Assembly: GCF_019175285.1 (NCBI RefSeq)
Contig: NC_056522.1
Coordinates: 327,532,796 to 327,596,795, forward strand
Source: Sceloporus undulatus
Taxonomy: Eukaryota; Chordata; Lepidosauria; Squamata; Phrynosomatidae
Direction: 5' to 3'
Length of the DNA: 64,000 bases
A model generated the notes under the pieces. It was given only the letters and a program-made list of their open reading frames with translations, was not told where the DNA came from and did not search any database. This document shows, piece after piece, positions 45,363-57,889 of the stretch. The first letter of the stretch is position 1. The number at the start of each line of letters is the position of its first letter. The translations under genes were made by a program, and so were the position numbers.

Positions 45363-45844
45363 GCTTCCTAAGTAACAGAGAAACAGACTCCTATCAATTG
45401 CAGTGGCTACTTTCACTAAAAATTGGGGGACTTCTATGGTCCCCAGTTTAGGGGGCTACATAGGGACTGTAAATACATAACAGTCATGACTGTGAAACTC
45501 CAAGTTATATATTTGTAATTGTCATTCAGGATTCTGGCCAATACTTCCAGCATAGCAGGTGTGGCTGAAGCCTTCAAAAACGATGGTTTACATTGAGTCA
45601 ACAAAATGTGTTGCAGTTGGAAATATTGCCATTGTGCACCCATGGGTAGCTGTTAAGTGGAATGCAGTATTGAACACGATGAGAATTCTTTATGAAGAAG
45701 CCTAGTCAATTGAAACTGGAAACTTAGAGGGATAAATAACATTCCCATGGCTTTTAGCACTTAGCACTTTACATTTCTATACTGTCCAATTAAAAAGATT
45801 GTATGTACAGTGCTGTGTAAATTTACAGCACTTAATAAATAAAG

Positions 45845-45848
<4 letters not shown>

Positions 45849-45888
<40 letters not shown>
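45849..45888. repeat. (AAT)n microsatellite at a LINE-like tail
   Basis: The run follows ATTTACAGCACTTAATAAAT, which looks like a LINE 3' end. Confidence 0.8.
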
Positions 45889-45929
45889 CTCTTCATAGTG
45901 AACTAAGCACTCCCTAAGCAATGTGAAGT

Positions 45930-46080
45930 TGAAGGCTTTCATGGCAGGCATCCATAGTTTTTTTGTGGGTTTTTCAGGCTATGTGGCCATGTTCTAGAAG
46001 AGTTTATTCCTGACATTTCAGCAGCATCTGTGGCTGGCATCCTCTCTGAGCATAGCCTGAAAAGCCCACAAAAAACTCTC
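45930..46080. repeat. repeat with inverted GTGGGTTTTTCAGGC arms
   Basis: TTTTTTGTGGGTTTTTCAGG at about 45960 pairs with CCTGAAAAGCCCACAAAAAA at about 46056. The internal sequence (CATGTTCTAGAAGAGTTT) is recognisable as a common lizard repeat whose class I cannot state. Confidence 0.5.
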
Positions 46081-48964
46081 TAAGAAGTTTACACTGTGTT
46101 AACCAATTGCCCTAAACAAGCTGGGTACTCATTTTACGAACCTACGATAGGATGGAAGGCTGAGTCAACCTGGATTCACTCAGGTCCTCTCTGGAACATT
46201 TACTCCAGTTAGCCAGGACTAGATCGGCAACTGTCACCCAGAGGACTATTTATGGAATGACTTGCTGGAATAGATAGAATGGCTGAAGTCTGAATTTAAA
46301 ACAGCATTAAAGACAGGTCGAGATGATTTTTAAATTATTAATTTTAAGATATGGATTATTTAATATGTATCAGTTTTATATGTTTTTTTAAACTGATGTT
46401 ATGCGTTTTAACTGGTTTATGTGTTTTAACTGATGTTATGTATTTTTAACTAATATGTGCTGCATTTTAATCTATTGCTGTTTGATCCATGATGAGAGAA
46501 AAGGTAAGAAATCATCATCATCATCATCCGTTTAGGGGAAGAGAACAGCATCATTTAAATGGTTTGGAAAATTCCTTAATACTTTCAGCTCTCCTGCAAT
46601 GTGGTGACACTGTTGGTCAGAGGAATCCCTGACTAAAGCACATACTGGAGCCTCTCTGGCAGAAGTTGTGCCATGAGAGTAACATAAATAAGCTGGATCA
46701 CCACAGCAGGCTGACCCATAAGTCTTTAGAGACAGATTAACCTCTCCTTGGTACCCACACTACAAATAAATAAATGTCACTCTCTAGCCCTGTCTCATTC
46801 TTGCTGGTGAACCACAAACACACAGGATGTGGAACAGAGAATGTCTTTCTCTTGGATTCAGGAGTACATTGATGATGCAAAGGGATTTGGTGTGTGTTCA
46901 CACACGCACACAGAAGTGCATCTTCTTTGTGCAGAGGCACTTCTCCCTCCTTAAGGGGGAATCTGATTCTGTAAAACAGCATGGGCTACAACTGATAAAA
47001 TGTTCTCAAAAGAGCTGCTTTTAAAAGGACTGCCTACAATATTGCTGTTTCATTAAGAAACAGCTGGTTTTAAGCCAGAGAAGATCAAGCTAACCTTAAT
47101 CCTAGGGGATTGTGAATAGAATGTAGGCTGGTTTACTGACAAAAGTGCCACATTCAGCAAAGCACACATTCTGAACAGCATAGCAGGTTGAAAAACTTGG
47201 TTCTTAGGCTGATAAATCCTCAGAGAAAGAGGGGGGGGGGGGAAGAGAGCTTATAGAGGCTTGCTTCATTTTTGCCCTCTGTGTCTTACACCTTTCCCTA
47301 GCCTCTTATTTTTAACCTTGGCAAGCTTGGAAAGCATGGCAGTTTGACTCCATTTGATTGTGGATTTCAGATCTGTTCAAACTTCAATCAAAACCTCAGA
47401 GGAGGAAGACAAAAGATAAAAATGTAAAGCAGCAGAGGCTGCATTGGCACAGCAGTGCCTGTTCCAAGCCAAGGCAGGACTGACATAATGTGCATCCCAT
47501 ATATGAACCATCTGCTAGCAGGTAGTAGATCTGCAGTGCCTTCGAATACATTTTGTTTTTGACCATGGGCAACAAAAGCAATTGCCCCATTGTAAATGAT
47601 TCTTGGTTTTGTGCAATACAAGAAGCTGAATTATTTAGCATATTTCTCTAGCTGAAGGTAATCAATCTGGAATTTCTACAATTAAGCTACTTTAATGTGT
47701 TTAAAATTAATGTCACACAGCTTGTAATGATGCAACCATAATGTAGATCTTTGTGCCTTGTATATTCCTTAAGTACTACAGTGGTAACTACAGGGTGTAA
47801 TCATTGATGATTTCTAGGAGTAGCTAAAGGAGTTTTGTTGTTTTTTCTTCTTGGAGTTAATTAGAAGCTGCTGAGCAGCATATTAGTGGTGTATTTGGGA
47901 CTAAATCCAAGAGGAGAATCTGCTGATGAAACTGCTTCTATCAGCAAAATCAGGTGGGGATCTCTCCTTCCTGCTGCATCTCCCCTGCAAAGACCCTGAC
48001 AACCTGCTCTAGAGATCTTGGAAAACCTTCAGAGTCAATTTTCATGTGGTGCCAAGAGTCACAGAAGGGAGGACAGGGAAGAAAATTCTGTTGTGCTTCT
48101 GCCTTATTGCTAAAGAGCTGATCATGATACTGTTCTATTTATTTTATTGCATCTGAGGAAATAGACAAGTCTATGAAAGCTTATGCTACAACTTATTTCT
48201 CTCAGTTAGTCTCAAACATGATACAATATCCCTTTGCCTACATTTATTTTATACCATTCTGTCAATGATATACTTCCTCCCATGCCCCAGGATGTATATG
48301 TTGCAGGGAGCTTGGGTATATCAGAAGGCTGATGTCCCTATAATGATTTGGAGATCACCCTGCCAATAAACTGCTTACATGTATCTCTTCCTCCAAAAAG
48401 CACTGGCTTTTTCTGGGGGGGAAAGGCACTTTTTTGTACCTGGGTGTTTGTCACCATGGTTGGGCCAGCCATGATCACATTTACATCCTGTGAAATTAGG
48501 CTGGCATGATAAGCAGGTATAATATATTATATTAATAATATATTATTAAACATTTCATGCTTTTTTAAAAAATGATTTGTTCTTCTCCCACTTCTTTAGC
48601 AAAACATTGTTTAGCAAAGACTGCTGGAGTTGACACCAAATCCCTGTCTTACTAAAAGAAGTTAAGAGCCTTCAGGTTAGTGGAATGGGTAATTGATCTG
48701 AAATGGCAGCAGCCAGCATGTTTGTCCTTTCAGTATTTGCAGTAATGTCCCCTGTTACGCAGATATGGTCTATTCTTTATAGACATTATGTGGTTCAGAG
48801 AAATGTATGAATTCTCTAAACCCAGGGTTTAAATGCCTTGAGGCATCTGTGAGACCTGTACAGGTAAAAGAAGATAGATCTCTCACCAGGTCCCTGTTAT
48901 AACCCATTTTGGGAGTGATTCTATTTAACTTGGGATCAAATATAATATTGGAATTATTTCCCAA
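46081..48964. other. no gene seen
   Basis: An A/T-rich LINE-like 3' end precedes a (TCA)n run near 46513. A poly-G run is at 47232-47242. The rest looks single-copy, with no exon recognised. Confidence 0.4.
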
Positions 48965-49156
48965 TACAGTGGGAAATAGCAAAATCTGTGGATGCTCAAA
49001 TTCCATTAAATACAGTGACATAGTAAAATGGTGCCCCATATATGTCAAAATCAAGGTTTGCTTTCTGGAGTTTATATATATTTTAAAAACATTTTCAAGC
49101 CATGGATCTGTGAATCTGTGGATAAAGAATCCATGGACACAGAGGGCCAAATGTAC
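48965..49156 (+). mobile_element. Tigger/MER2-like MITE
   Basis: It shows the same interior as 26250-26477 in the opposite sense: AATCTGTGGATGCTCAAATT and GTGGATAAAGAATCCATGG. It is diverged and its ends are only approximate. Confidence 0.6.
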
Positions 49157-50549
49157 TACTATATAGCCTTTGCTAAGCACATCCATTTGTCCAGAAGGCA
49201 GGAGAGGAAAAAAAGAACTGCTGGCTTTTGGTGAGACAGTAATATCCCAATCTATCAAAATAAATAAAAATAATATATTAGGACTTACAATGATACACTA
49301 GATATAACACAGATCTGCCCCCTTCACCTTGTATCAAATGCTCTTGCCATCACATCCATGAATGCTATACTCTTGTTGCCAAAATTACACATGTGTTAAG
49401 GGTGAGTAACATAGCACTAGCCTGAGTTGTGAAATATCTCTTTGAATAAAGATTCTTTGCTCTAGTTCACACATTATCCCAGAGATAAACTCAAGTTTGC
49501 CATTAGAATAACTACTCAGCAGAGAGCTTCAACCAAGCATGGCTGTCTATGTTGTAGAGTTGCTTAACATCGGAGGGCTCTGTGGGTTGAGCAAATCTTG
49601 TCTTTTCCCTCAGACCTGGAGGACCTGCACTAACCAACTGCGACTGATAGGTGTAGGTTGCACTATGTGGGTGTTCATTCCCTCGTCTTCCTTGTGCTGC
49701 CAAGAGCAAGAGTAGCAATATCTCTAATGCAACACAGGTGAGTGGCACTTGCCAGGAATGGCAACCATGACCTGCAATTGCTCACCAGCCTTCTCAGCTC
49801 CATCCCTATTGAATTCAATGAGTTAGTGGATCCACACTTTACCATTTAAAAGACATGCCTAAAAGAGCTTGGTATATGCAAAAATACACCTTAAAAATGT
49901 GATATGTGTGTAGTAGCCTTTTGCCACTGATCTCCTGATTTGATCTGGACTGGTTCCAGATTGTGGAGGCTCTCTCACCTTTTTCCCGTTCTCCTGCTCA
50001 ATGGAAATGTCAGGGGAAGACTTCCATTCTAGGGCCCCAGTCAGCAGAATGGAGGACCTGCAAATGTAGTAGAACTAGCTTCCTGCTAGAGTTGCCAAAT
50101 CTCAGGGCTTGGCATCTCTTTCTCTGATCTTCAGAGCAAGGGGCAGATTTCATGGTGAGAGTAATTTCTTGGAAAGTGTGCATGTATATGTTTCTCATTT
50201 GTTAGCCTTCGTGTTTTTGATTTCAAAGACATACTCTGCAACACTGATTCTGATGGTTAATCTACCATCCTTGATCACCAAGCCTGCCTCTTCTAACATC
50301 ACCCTTGCAACATCACTAGCCCTCGCCCCAGTGACATTACAGTAGGGCCTCTTCAGATCTCAGGTTTTGGCCCTGATAAGTCTCAGCCTGGAATGGTCAT
50401 GATCTGCATTTTAAAATAAGTGAAATAACACACACTACACTCCTATGTCAAGAATGTCTGCTCTGTAAGTTCAAGTTCAAACTCCAAAATTAGTTAACTA
50501 CATTGTATTAGTACCCCCAGTGGCCTAGTCCTTTGTACACAACTCACAC

Positions 50550-50609
<60 letters not shown>

Positions 50610-52249
50610 NNNNNNNNNNATTTATTTGTACCCTGCTTTCCTCCCAAAATTGGGATTCACTACCAAGAAAGCAATGGAATGAGCTGGGAGAGGAGACAGA
50701 TTAGACCCAACCTCCTCTGCTTTCTGTGGTTCTTGTGGTACAGATCAGAAACAGCAAGAATAAGAATAAAAGCTGTTGACTTAGCCCAATCACTGTTTTT
50801 CTCTCTCTGTTGTAGTGGAGACAACTGTTGTTAGTCTAGGTGGACAGTTTTCTACCCCTTGCACCTTCTGAGGGCTGCAGACTGCCAAAAATCTCTCTCC
50901 CCATTAAAAAAAACATGAAAGTGGCTGAAAATCTTATTTTGTTTTGGAGGTTTGATGTTAAAATGTGCAGAACAGGCCTGCAACCTATTAAAAAGGTTGC
51001 TTCTGGAAGATTCCTGGGATGCAATTCACCGCTGCTGCTTCTGCTTCTTCTTCTTCTTCTTCTTCTTCTTCTTCTTCTTCTTCTTTTTGGCAAAAAAAAG
51101 CTCATTGTTATTTTTGTTGTTATATTTATCTATATCCTGCTCTTTCCCCAGACTGGCACTCAAAGCAGTTTTCAATAATATTAAAAAATATTTAAAACGT
51201 TGTTAAATGTTTGGAGTGGTCTAGGAATTCAAAAACAGCCTTCAGCTGCCAATGTTATCTTTTCTCTAGCTCTGCTGTATTTATTGAGGGCACCCATAGG
51301 GAGAGTGCAGGGAAGAAAAAAGGACAGAGGTATCTGTTTGGACAAAGAGCATTTGCCTCCATCTGCTTGTTCATTCACCTGCAATCTCCTTCTGGGTGAT
51401 ATGAGGATTGGGCCTAGCTAGTGTAAGCCTCTTCATTCCTTTAAGAGCTAGAGAGAAAATGGGGGCAGGGCAAGCAAGATGAGATGCTGCCTGTGTAGCA
51501 CTTTCAGCATCACTGAAGGAGATTCAATGGATGTACTTTTTATTGTAATATATGCTGAATATGTTTTTAATTGGATTGTTTTTTGTTAATGCTTTTAAAA
51601 CATCTATAGTAGTTATTATTTTAGCTATTCTGTTTCGGCTGATATTGTAAGCTGCTTTGGGCCCCCTATTGGGAAAAAGGCAGGATATAAATCAGATAAA
51701 TAAATAGGCCTTGCAAAGAGCACCTAGGAGCTGATGCACTGTTCCTCTTGTTTGACCCAGGACATCCTTGTTGGACCCAGCACCTTCACACACTCTTGTG
51801 TTGAGCAAGGGAGAAAGAGCCTACTGTATATACAGTCACCCCTCTGTTTTTGTGGGGGATCCATTCTAACCTCGTCCGAAAACAGAAATCTGCCAATATT
51901 CAAGTTCTATATTCAAGCCATGGTTGGGCACCACATTTTAAGTCTCTCCGTTTGCCTCTCACTAGTAAGTGAGGGATGTGGATCCAAAATCCGCACAAAC
52001 AGAGGGACAACTGTATACTCATGTAGAAGTGTAGAAATTTTTGTCAAAAAATTGACACCCAAAACTGAGTTGACTTATCCACGGGTCAATGTAATTACTG
52101 TACTTTAACTCTTATTAAAAAAGGAACAATCCCGTGGTGAAAGTCAAGAGTATAATCTGTTCTGGAAGCAGTGATCCCCCTCTGCTCTCTCATCCAGCTA
52201 ACATTTTAGTGAACACATACAGTTATGACTGCTGAAATTTTGTAACATG
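49157..52249. other. no gene seen; assembly gap inside a microsatellite
   Basis: A (TTA)n run at 50551-50609 is interrupted by ten N bases at 50610-50619. A (TTC)n run lies at 51042-51085. L2-like 3' ends lie near 50620 and 51120 (reverse) and 51640-51700 (forward). I see no exon. Confidence 0.5.
50610..50619. other. assembly gap (10 N)
   Basis: Ten ambiguous bases lie at the end of a TTA microsatellite. The true length here is unknown. Confidence 0.99.
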
Positions 52250-55200
52250 TGACAGAGAGGCTGACAAGACTTGTCAAGCCAACTGACCATTACCCCGTTC
52301 TTTTGGTTCATGTGGGAACCAATGATACTGCAAGGCACAGCCTTCAGAATATCATAAGGGATTATGAGGTTTTGGGTAGGAAGTTGAAAGAGATGGATGC
52401 ACAGGTTGTCATCTCCTCTCTTCTCCCAGTCGAAGGGCATGATCCAGGAAGAGAGAAGAAAATAGCGGATGTAAACAACTGGCCCTGCAGATGGTGCCGC
52501 CAAGAATGATTTGGATTTTTGGATCATGGTCTGAGGTTCCATGAGGAGGGACTTCTGGCAAGGGATGGCTTGCATCTCACGCTAGTTGGCAAAAATGTTT
52601 TTGCCAATGGTCTCAAGAATTTGATCAGGAGGGCTTTAAACTGAGTTATGTGGGGGAGGGAGACAGTATTCTGGAAGCCAAAAGGGCTGGAGAAAACAGG
52701 CAAATGGACACAGAGGGAACAAGCCAAACAGTGCAAGGACCCAAAAGTGAGAGGCACAGGCAGAAAGTCAAGAGGACACATGGTCTGTGTTGTCTCTACA
52801 GTAATGCACAGAGCGTGGGAAACAAGCAAGATGAATTCAAACTGCTAGCACAACAAAGCAAATATGGGTGGGATGAGTCTCATGATTGGAATGTGGAAAT
52901 AGAGGGGTATAACCTTTTCAAGAGAAATAGGCCAAACAGGAAAGGAGGAGGAATAGCCTTATATATCAGGGACATTTACACCAGTGAAGAGACCCAGGAC
53001 ATCAATCCTGGAAGCCAGGTAGAGAGCATCTGGATAAAAATTAAAGGGCAAGGAAACAACAAGGACATTATTGTGGGAGTCTGCTACAGACCCCCAAGTC
53101 AGAGTGAGGAATTGGATGATGTCTTTCTAGAACAGATGACCACACACTCAGAAAGGAGAGATGTAGTAGTGATGGGTGACTTCAACTATCCTGATATTTG
53201 CTGGAAGTCAAACTCAGCCAAATCCTCAAGGTCTAGCAAATTTTTCACTTGCCTGGAAGACAATTTCATGGTCCAAAAGGTGGAAGAGGCAACAAGGGGG
53301 TCAGCTATTTTAGATCTGATCCTAACCAACAAGGATGACCTAATTAATGGAGTGCAAGTGGTGGGATCCTTAGGTGGAAGTGACCGTGTTCTCTTGCAGT
53401 TTGTTATACAGTGGAAAGGAGAGGCCAGGCATAGTCAGACATGCATCCTAGACTTTAGGAGAGCAGATTTTGGTAAACTTATAGAAATACTGGGGGTGAT
53501 CCCATGGTCAGGAACACTAAAAGAGAAGGGAGTTCAGGATGGATGGGAGTTTCTCAAAGGAGAGATACTGAAGGCACAATTTCAAACTGTTCCAGTGAGA
53601 AAGAAAAAGGGGAGATGTCTCATGAAACCAGGATGGATGACTAAGGAACTTTCAACTGAGCTAAGTTTTAAACGGAACATGTATAAGAAATGGAAAAATG
53701 GGGAAATCACCAAAGAGGAATTCAAACAAATAGCAAGCACATGTAGGGGTAAAGTCAGAAAAGCTAAAGCACAGAATGAACTCAGGCTTGCTAGAGAGGT
53801 TAAGAACAATAAAAAGGGCTTTTTTGGATATGTCCGCAGCAAAAGGAAGAAGAAGGAAACGGTAGGGCCACTGTGTGGAGAAGATGGCAAAATGCTAACA
53901 GAAGACAGAGAAAAGGCAGAATTACTCAACACCTTCTTTGCCTCAGTCTTCTCAGAAAAGGAAAAGGGTGCTCAACCTGAGGATAATGGAGCAGAGGACA
54001 GAATAGGGGAGTTTTAATACAGAATAAGTAAGGAGATAGTACAGGAATACTTTGTTAATCTAAACGAATATAAATCTCCAGGACCAGATGAACTATATCC
54101 AAGGACATTAAAAGAACTGGCAGGAGTAATATCAGAGCCATTGGCAATGATCTTTGAGAACTCCTGGAGAACAGGAGAAATCCCAGCAGACTGGGGGAGG
54201 GCAAACGTTGTCCCCATCTTCAAAACGGGGAAAAAAGACAATTATCATCCAGTTAGTCTGACATCAATACCAGGAATGATTCTAGAGCAGATCATTAAAA
54301 AGAGAGTCTGTGAACATCTAGAAGGCAATGCCATAATCACAAAAAGTCAACACGGGTTTCAGAGAAAGAAGTCATGGCAGACAAATCTAATCTCTTTCTT
54401 TGATAAAATTACTAGCTTGGTAGATGGAGGGAATGCTGTGGATATAGTATACAGTGGTGCCTCGGGTTACGAAATTAATTCGTTCCGCGGCCGCTTTCGT
54501 AACCCGAAAAGCCTTCGTAAGCCGAATTGCCATAGGCGCTAATGGGGAAAAGCCGCGATTCCGTGCGAAAAAGCCGAAAAAAGCACCAAAAGTTTTTTCG
54601 TAACCCGAAAAAACATTCGTAACCCGGAACAATGATTCCCTATGGGATTTTTTCGTATCCCGAAAATTTCGTAAACTGGGTATTTCGTATCCCGAGGTAC
54701 CACTGTATCTTGATTTCAGTAAGGCTTTTGACAAAGTTTCCCATGACATTCTTGTTAACAAGCTTGTAAAATGTGGGCTAGACAAGGCAACTGTTACATG
54801 GATCTGTAATTGGTTGACTGACCGAACGCAAAGGGTGCTCAACAATGGCTCTTTTTCATCCTGGAGAGAAGTGACCAGTGGGGTCCCACAGGGCTCTGTC
54901 CTGGGCCCAGTGCTATTCAACATCTTTATCAATGACTTGGATGACAGAATTGGAAGCATTCTTATCAAATTTGCAGATGACACCAAATTAGGAGGAATAG
55001 CTAACACTCCAGAGGAAGGATCAACATTCAAGATGACCTGAATAAACTAGAAAGTTGGGCCACAACTAACAAAATGAACTTCAACAGGGAGAAATGCAAG
55101 GTACTGCACTTAGGGCAGAAAAATAAAATACACAGATATAGGATGGGAGACACATGGCTGAATGAGACAACATGTGAAAGGGATCTGGGAGTCCAAGTAG

Positions 55201-55856
55201 ACCAAAAGCTGAATATGAGTGAACAGTGTGATGCGGCAGCTAAAAAGGTCAATGAAACTTTAGGCTGCATCAGTAAGAGTATCGTATCTAGGTCAAGGGA
55301 AGTAATAGTGCCACTCTATTCTGCTTTGGTCAGGCCCCACCTGGAATATTGTGTCCAGTTCTGGGCACCACAATTCAAAAAGGATGTTGAAAAACTGGAA
55401 CGTGTCTAAAGGAGGGCAAGTAAAATGGTGAAAGGTCTAGAAACCATGTCCTATGAGGAACGACTTAAGGAGCTGGGGATGTTTAGCCTGGAGAAGAGAA
55501 GGTTAAGAGGTGATATGATAGCCCTATTTAAATACTTGAAGGGATGCCATACTGAGGAGGGAGCTGTCTTGTTTTCACTTGCTCCAGAGACTAGGACCCG
55601 GAGCAATGGATGCAAGCTACAAGAAAAGAAATTCCACCTCAACATTAGGAAAAACTTCCTGACGGTGAGGGCTGTTCGACAGTGGAGCACACTCCCTCGG
55701 AGTGTAGTGGAGTCTTCTTCCTTGGAGGTCTTCAAACAGAGGCTGGATGGCCATCTGTCAGGGATGCTTTGATTCTGATTTCCTGCATGGCAGAGGGTTG
55801 GACTGCATGGCCCTTGTGGTCTCTTCCAATTCTACGATTCCATGTTTCTATGATAA
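52250..55856 (+). mobile_element. CR1 LINE, near full length, split by a MITE
   Basis: ORF1 retains its esterase-like domain (VLLVHVGTNDTARHS with the GxND block, and DGLHLT near 52565-52582) with one stop near 52507. ORF2 is open from 52650 to 54014: an endonuclease domain with [12 protein letters not shown], then the start of the RT domain (KSPGPDELYPRTLK follows a TAA at 54015). RT motifs continue after a MITE at 54452-54705: [30 protein letters not shown] and [11 protein letters not shown] frameshift lies near 55015 and a TAA at about 55407. The 3' UTR ends in the CR1 terminus near 55853. Few lesions mean a fairly young copy. It lacks the 5' part of ORF1. Confidence 0.93.
54452..54705. 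mobile_element. 254-bp TA-flanked MITE, copy 2, inside CR1
   Basis: The termini CAGTGGTGCCTCGGGTTACG and CGTATCCCGAGGTACCACTG are inverted repeats, flanked by TA at 54450-54451 and 54706-54707. The CR1 codons on either side (VDIVY then [10 protein letters not shown]) join if the insert and one TA are removed, which confirms both ends. Same family and length as 33321-33574. Confidence 0.92.
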
Positions 55857-56238
55857 GTCCCAGCATATTCAAGCTAGCCAGTCCCAACAAGGCAACCTTT
55901 CCCCCAGCTTTGCTTGAACCTACCTTAACATTTTCTTGTTCCCCTTAGCAACTGCTTTGGTTTCAGGAGGAGGAGAAGAACAGGAAGGGCACTGAGGAAA
56001 GAGGCCCGTGTTGGAGCCCGACCCAACTCTGCCAATGAGGTCTCACTGGCTGTCCCCACATCACCTGTCCCTTTCCTTCAGAAACCGCTTCCTTTCTCCA
56101 TGGAGATTCAAGCCCCCCTCTGACCCCATTCCCTCCTTCTCCAGAGCCTTCCGTTTGGCTTTTCCCTCCTTCAGGGAAGGCCTCATCCCCCAAAAAGGAG
56201 TGCAGGCGGAGGGAGGGCAGAACATACCCCAAGTATGA
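55857..56238. other. no gene seen between CR1 and a foldback element
   Basis: C-rich and purine-rich stretches support short open frames with no recognisable homology. No repeat is named. Confidence 0.4.
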
Positions 56239-56520
56239 GGACATACTAAAAGAAATGACAGTACATAAGAAAACCATACTTGCCCATAGAGAACCATTGG
56301 AGAATACTTGCCCATAGGGAAACACAGGGGAATACTTGTCCATAGAGAATCATTGGGGACAAATACTCTATTTATAGGGAAACATAGCGAACTACTTGCC
56401 CATATGGAAACATAGGGCAAGTATTCAATGTTTCCCTGCGGGCAAATATTCTGCAATGATTTTCTATGGGCAAATATAGCTTCTCTGTGGGCAAGTACTG
56501 TCACTTGCTTTAGTATGTCC
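56239..56520. mobile_element. foldback element with repeated arms, 282 bp
   Basis: The ends GGACATACTAAAAGAAATGA and TCACTTGCTTTAGTATGTCC are inverted. The left arm has ~30-bp units containing ATACTTGCCCATAG.GAA (about 56275-56410). The right arm has the same units in inverted sense (GGGCAAGTATTC, GGGCAAATATTC; about 56410-56505). No transposase is present and no target duplication is seen. Confidence 0.75.
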
Positions 56521-56897
56521 CAACCAGATGTCATCATCATCACCACCAAGGAGGACCAGGTGCTGCAAAATGGAGGAAGTTCAAGAGAAATGGAGGATGT
56601 TCCCAAATAAAAGCTGAAAGCACGCCTATAGATGTAAATTCAGGCTTCTTAGACATGCTCAAAATGGAGGATGGAGGACGTCTGTAAAGAAAGAAGCTGG
56701 AAAACATTCCTGTCAATATAAATTCATACTTTTTAGTCTTCCTCTATGTGGAGGACATTTTGGAGTTCCTCCTGGACAGAGGGCTGAGTGTAGGACACAT
56801 CCTGGAAAAGGAGGACTAGGTCTGGCCACCCTCCCACTGGGTCCCCAGGCAGTGGGGGGGGGGAGGACCATCCTCCCTCATTACCTGTTCCTCAGTC
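56521..56897. other. possible DNA transposon remnant, no gene
   Basis: The stretch is rich in GGAGGACATTTTGG-like and GGAGGACTAGGTCTGGCCAC sequences, which recall hAT-type termini. I could not define two ends. Confidence 0.35.
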
Positions 56898-57720
56898 TCT
56901 GAGAGGTTTGAGTGTTGGACTGTGACTCTGATGACCAGGGTTTGATTTCCAGCTTGAGCATAAAAACCCACGGGCTGATCTTGGGCAAGTCACACTCTCT
57001 CAGCCTCAAGGCAATGGCAAACCCCTTCTGAAGAAAGACAGACCCCAGGATAGGGTTGCTACCGATCACAGCACTCTCTCAGCTTCAAGGCAATGGCAAA
57101 CTTCCCCTCTGAAGAAAATGTGCCAAGAAAGACATGCCCCAGGATAGGGTTGTCACAAGTCACAACACTCTCAGCCTCAAGGCAATGGCAAACACCCCCT
57201 CTGAAGAAAGACAGACCCCAGGATAGAGTCACGACAAGTCACATGCTCTCAGCCTCAACTGAATGGCAAACACTCCCTGTGAGAAAAGACAGAGCTGAGG
57301 ATAGGGTTGCCACAAGTCACCTCACTCTCTCAGCCTCAAGGCATTGGCAAACAAGTCCTCTGAAGAAAGACAGGCCCCAGGACAGAGTGGCCACAAGCCA
57401 CAACATACTCTCAACCTCAAGGCGATGGCAAACCTCTTCTGAAGAAAGAAAACCCCAGGATAAAGTGGCCACAAGCCCCAACACTCTCTCAGCCTGAACT
57501 GAATGGCAAACACCTCTTCTGAAGGAAGACAAAGCCCAGGCCAGGGTGGTCCCAAGTCACAACCCTCTCTCAACCTCAAGGCATGTCCCTCTGAGGAAAG
57601 GCAGGCCCCGGAACAGAGTGGCCGAAAGTCACAACACTCTCTCAGCCTCAAAGGAATGCCAAACCCCTTCCTTGAAGAACGACTGGCCCCAGGATAGGGG
57701 GGCCACCACGAGTCTCAAGC
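56898..57720 (+). repeat. 80-bp minisatellite built from a SINE, 9 units
   Basis: The first unit is still a SINE: head GAGAGGTTTGAGTGTTGGAC, box B-like GGGTTTGATTTCC, then the body. From there the body segment (CTCTCAGCCTCAAGGCAATG, then CTGAAGAAAGACAG and CCCCAGGATAGGGT) repeats. The motif GGCAATGGCAAAC or its derivative starts at about 57010, 57089, 57181, 57260, 57340, 57421, 57500, 57580 and 57651, so the period is near 80 bp. Unit divergence shows the array is not brand new. It lies 0.6-1.4 kb upstream of the GJD2 start codon. Confidence 0.88.
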
Positions 57721-57743
57721 CTGGAGGCCACAATCAGGTTTGG

Positions 57744-57800
57744 GCCATACATTAAATGCCTTGGCTCAAGGCTATGGAATCCTGGGAATGGCAAGCTCCC
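57744..57800. mobile_element. MITE fragment
   Basis: ACATTAAATGCCTTGGCTCA and CTATGGAATCCTGGGAATG match the centre of the 17761/59432 family. Confidence 0.5.
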
Positions 57801-57889
57801 CCCCCCCCAATCACCCTGCACTGAAGCAAACGTGTCAAGAGAAAGACAAACCCCAGGGTCGCCATAAGAGAGAAAGGAGACATAGACAT

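Noticed and set aside
56898-57720. Regularly spaced repeats resembling a CRISPR array
   Set aside because: The whole 80-bp unit is repeated with no unique spacers, and the first unit is a SINE in a vertebrate genome.
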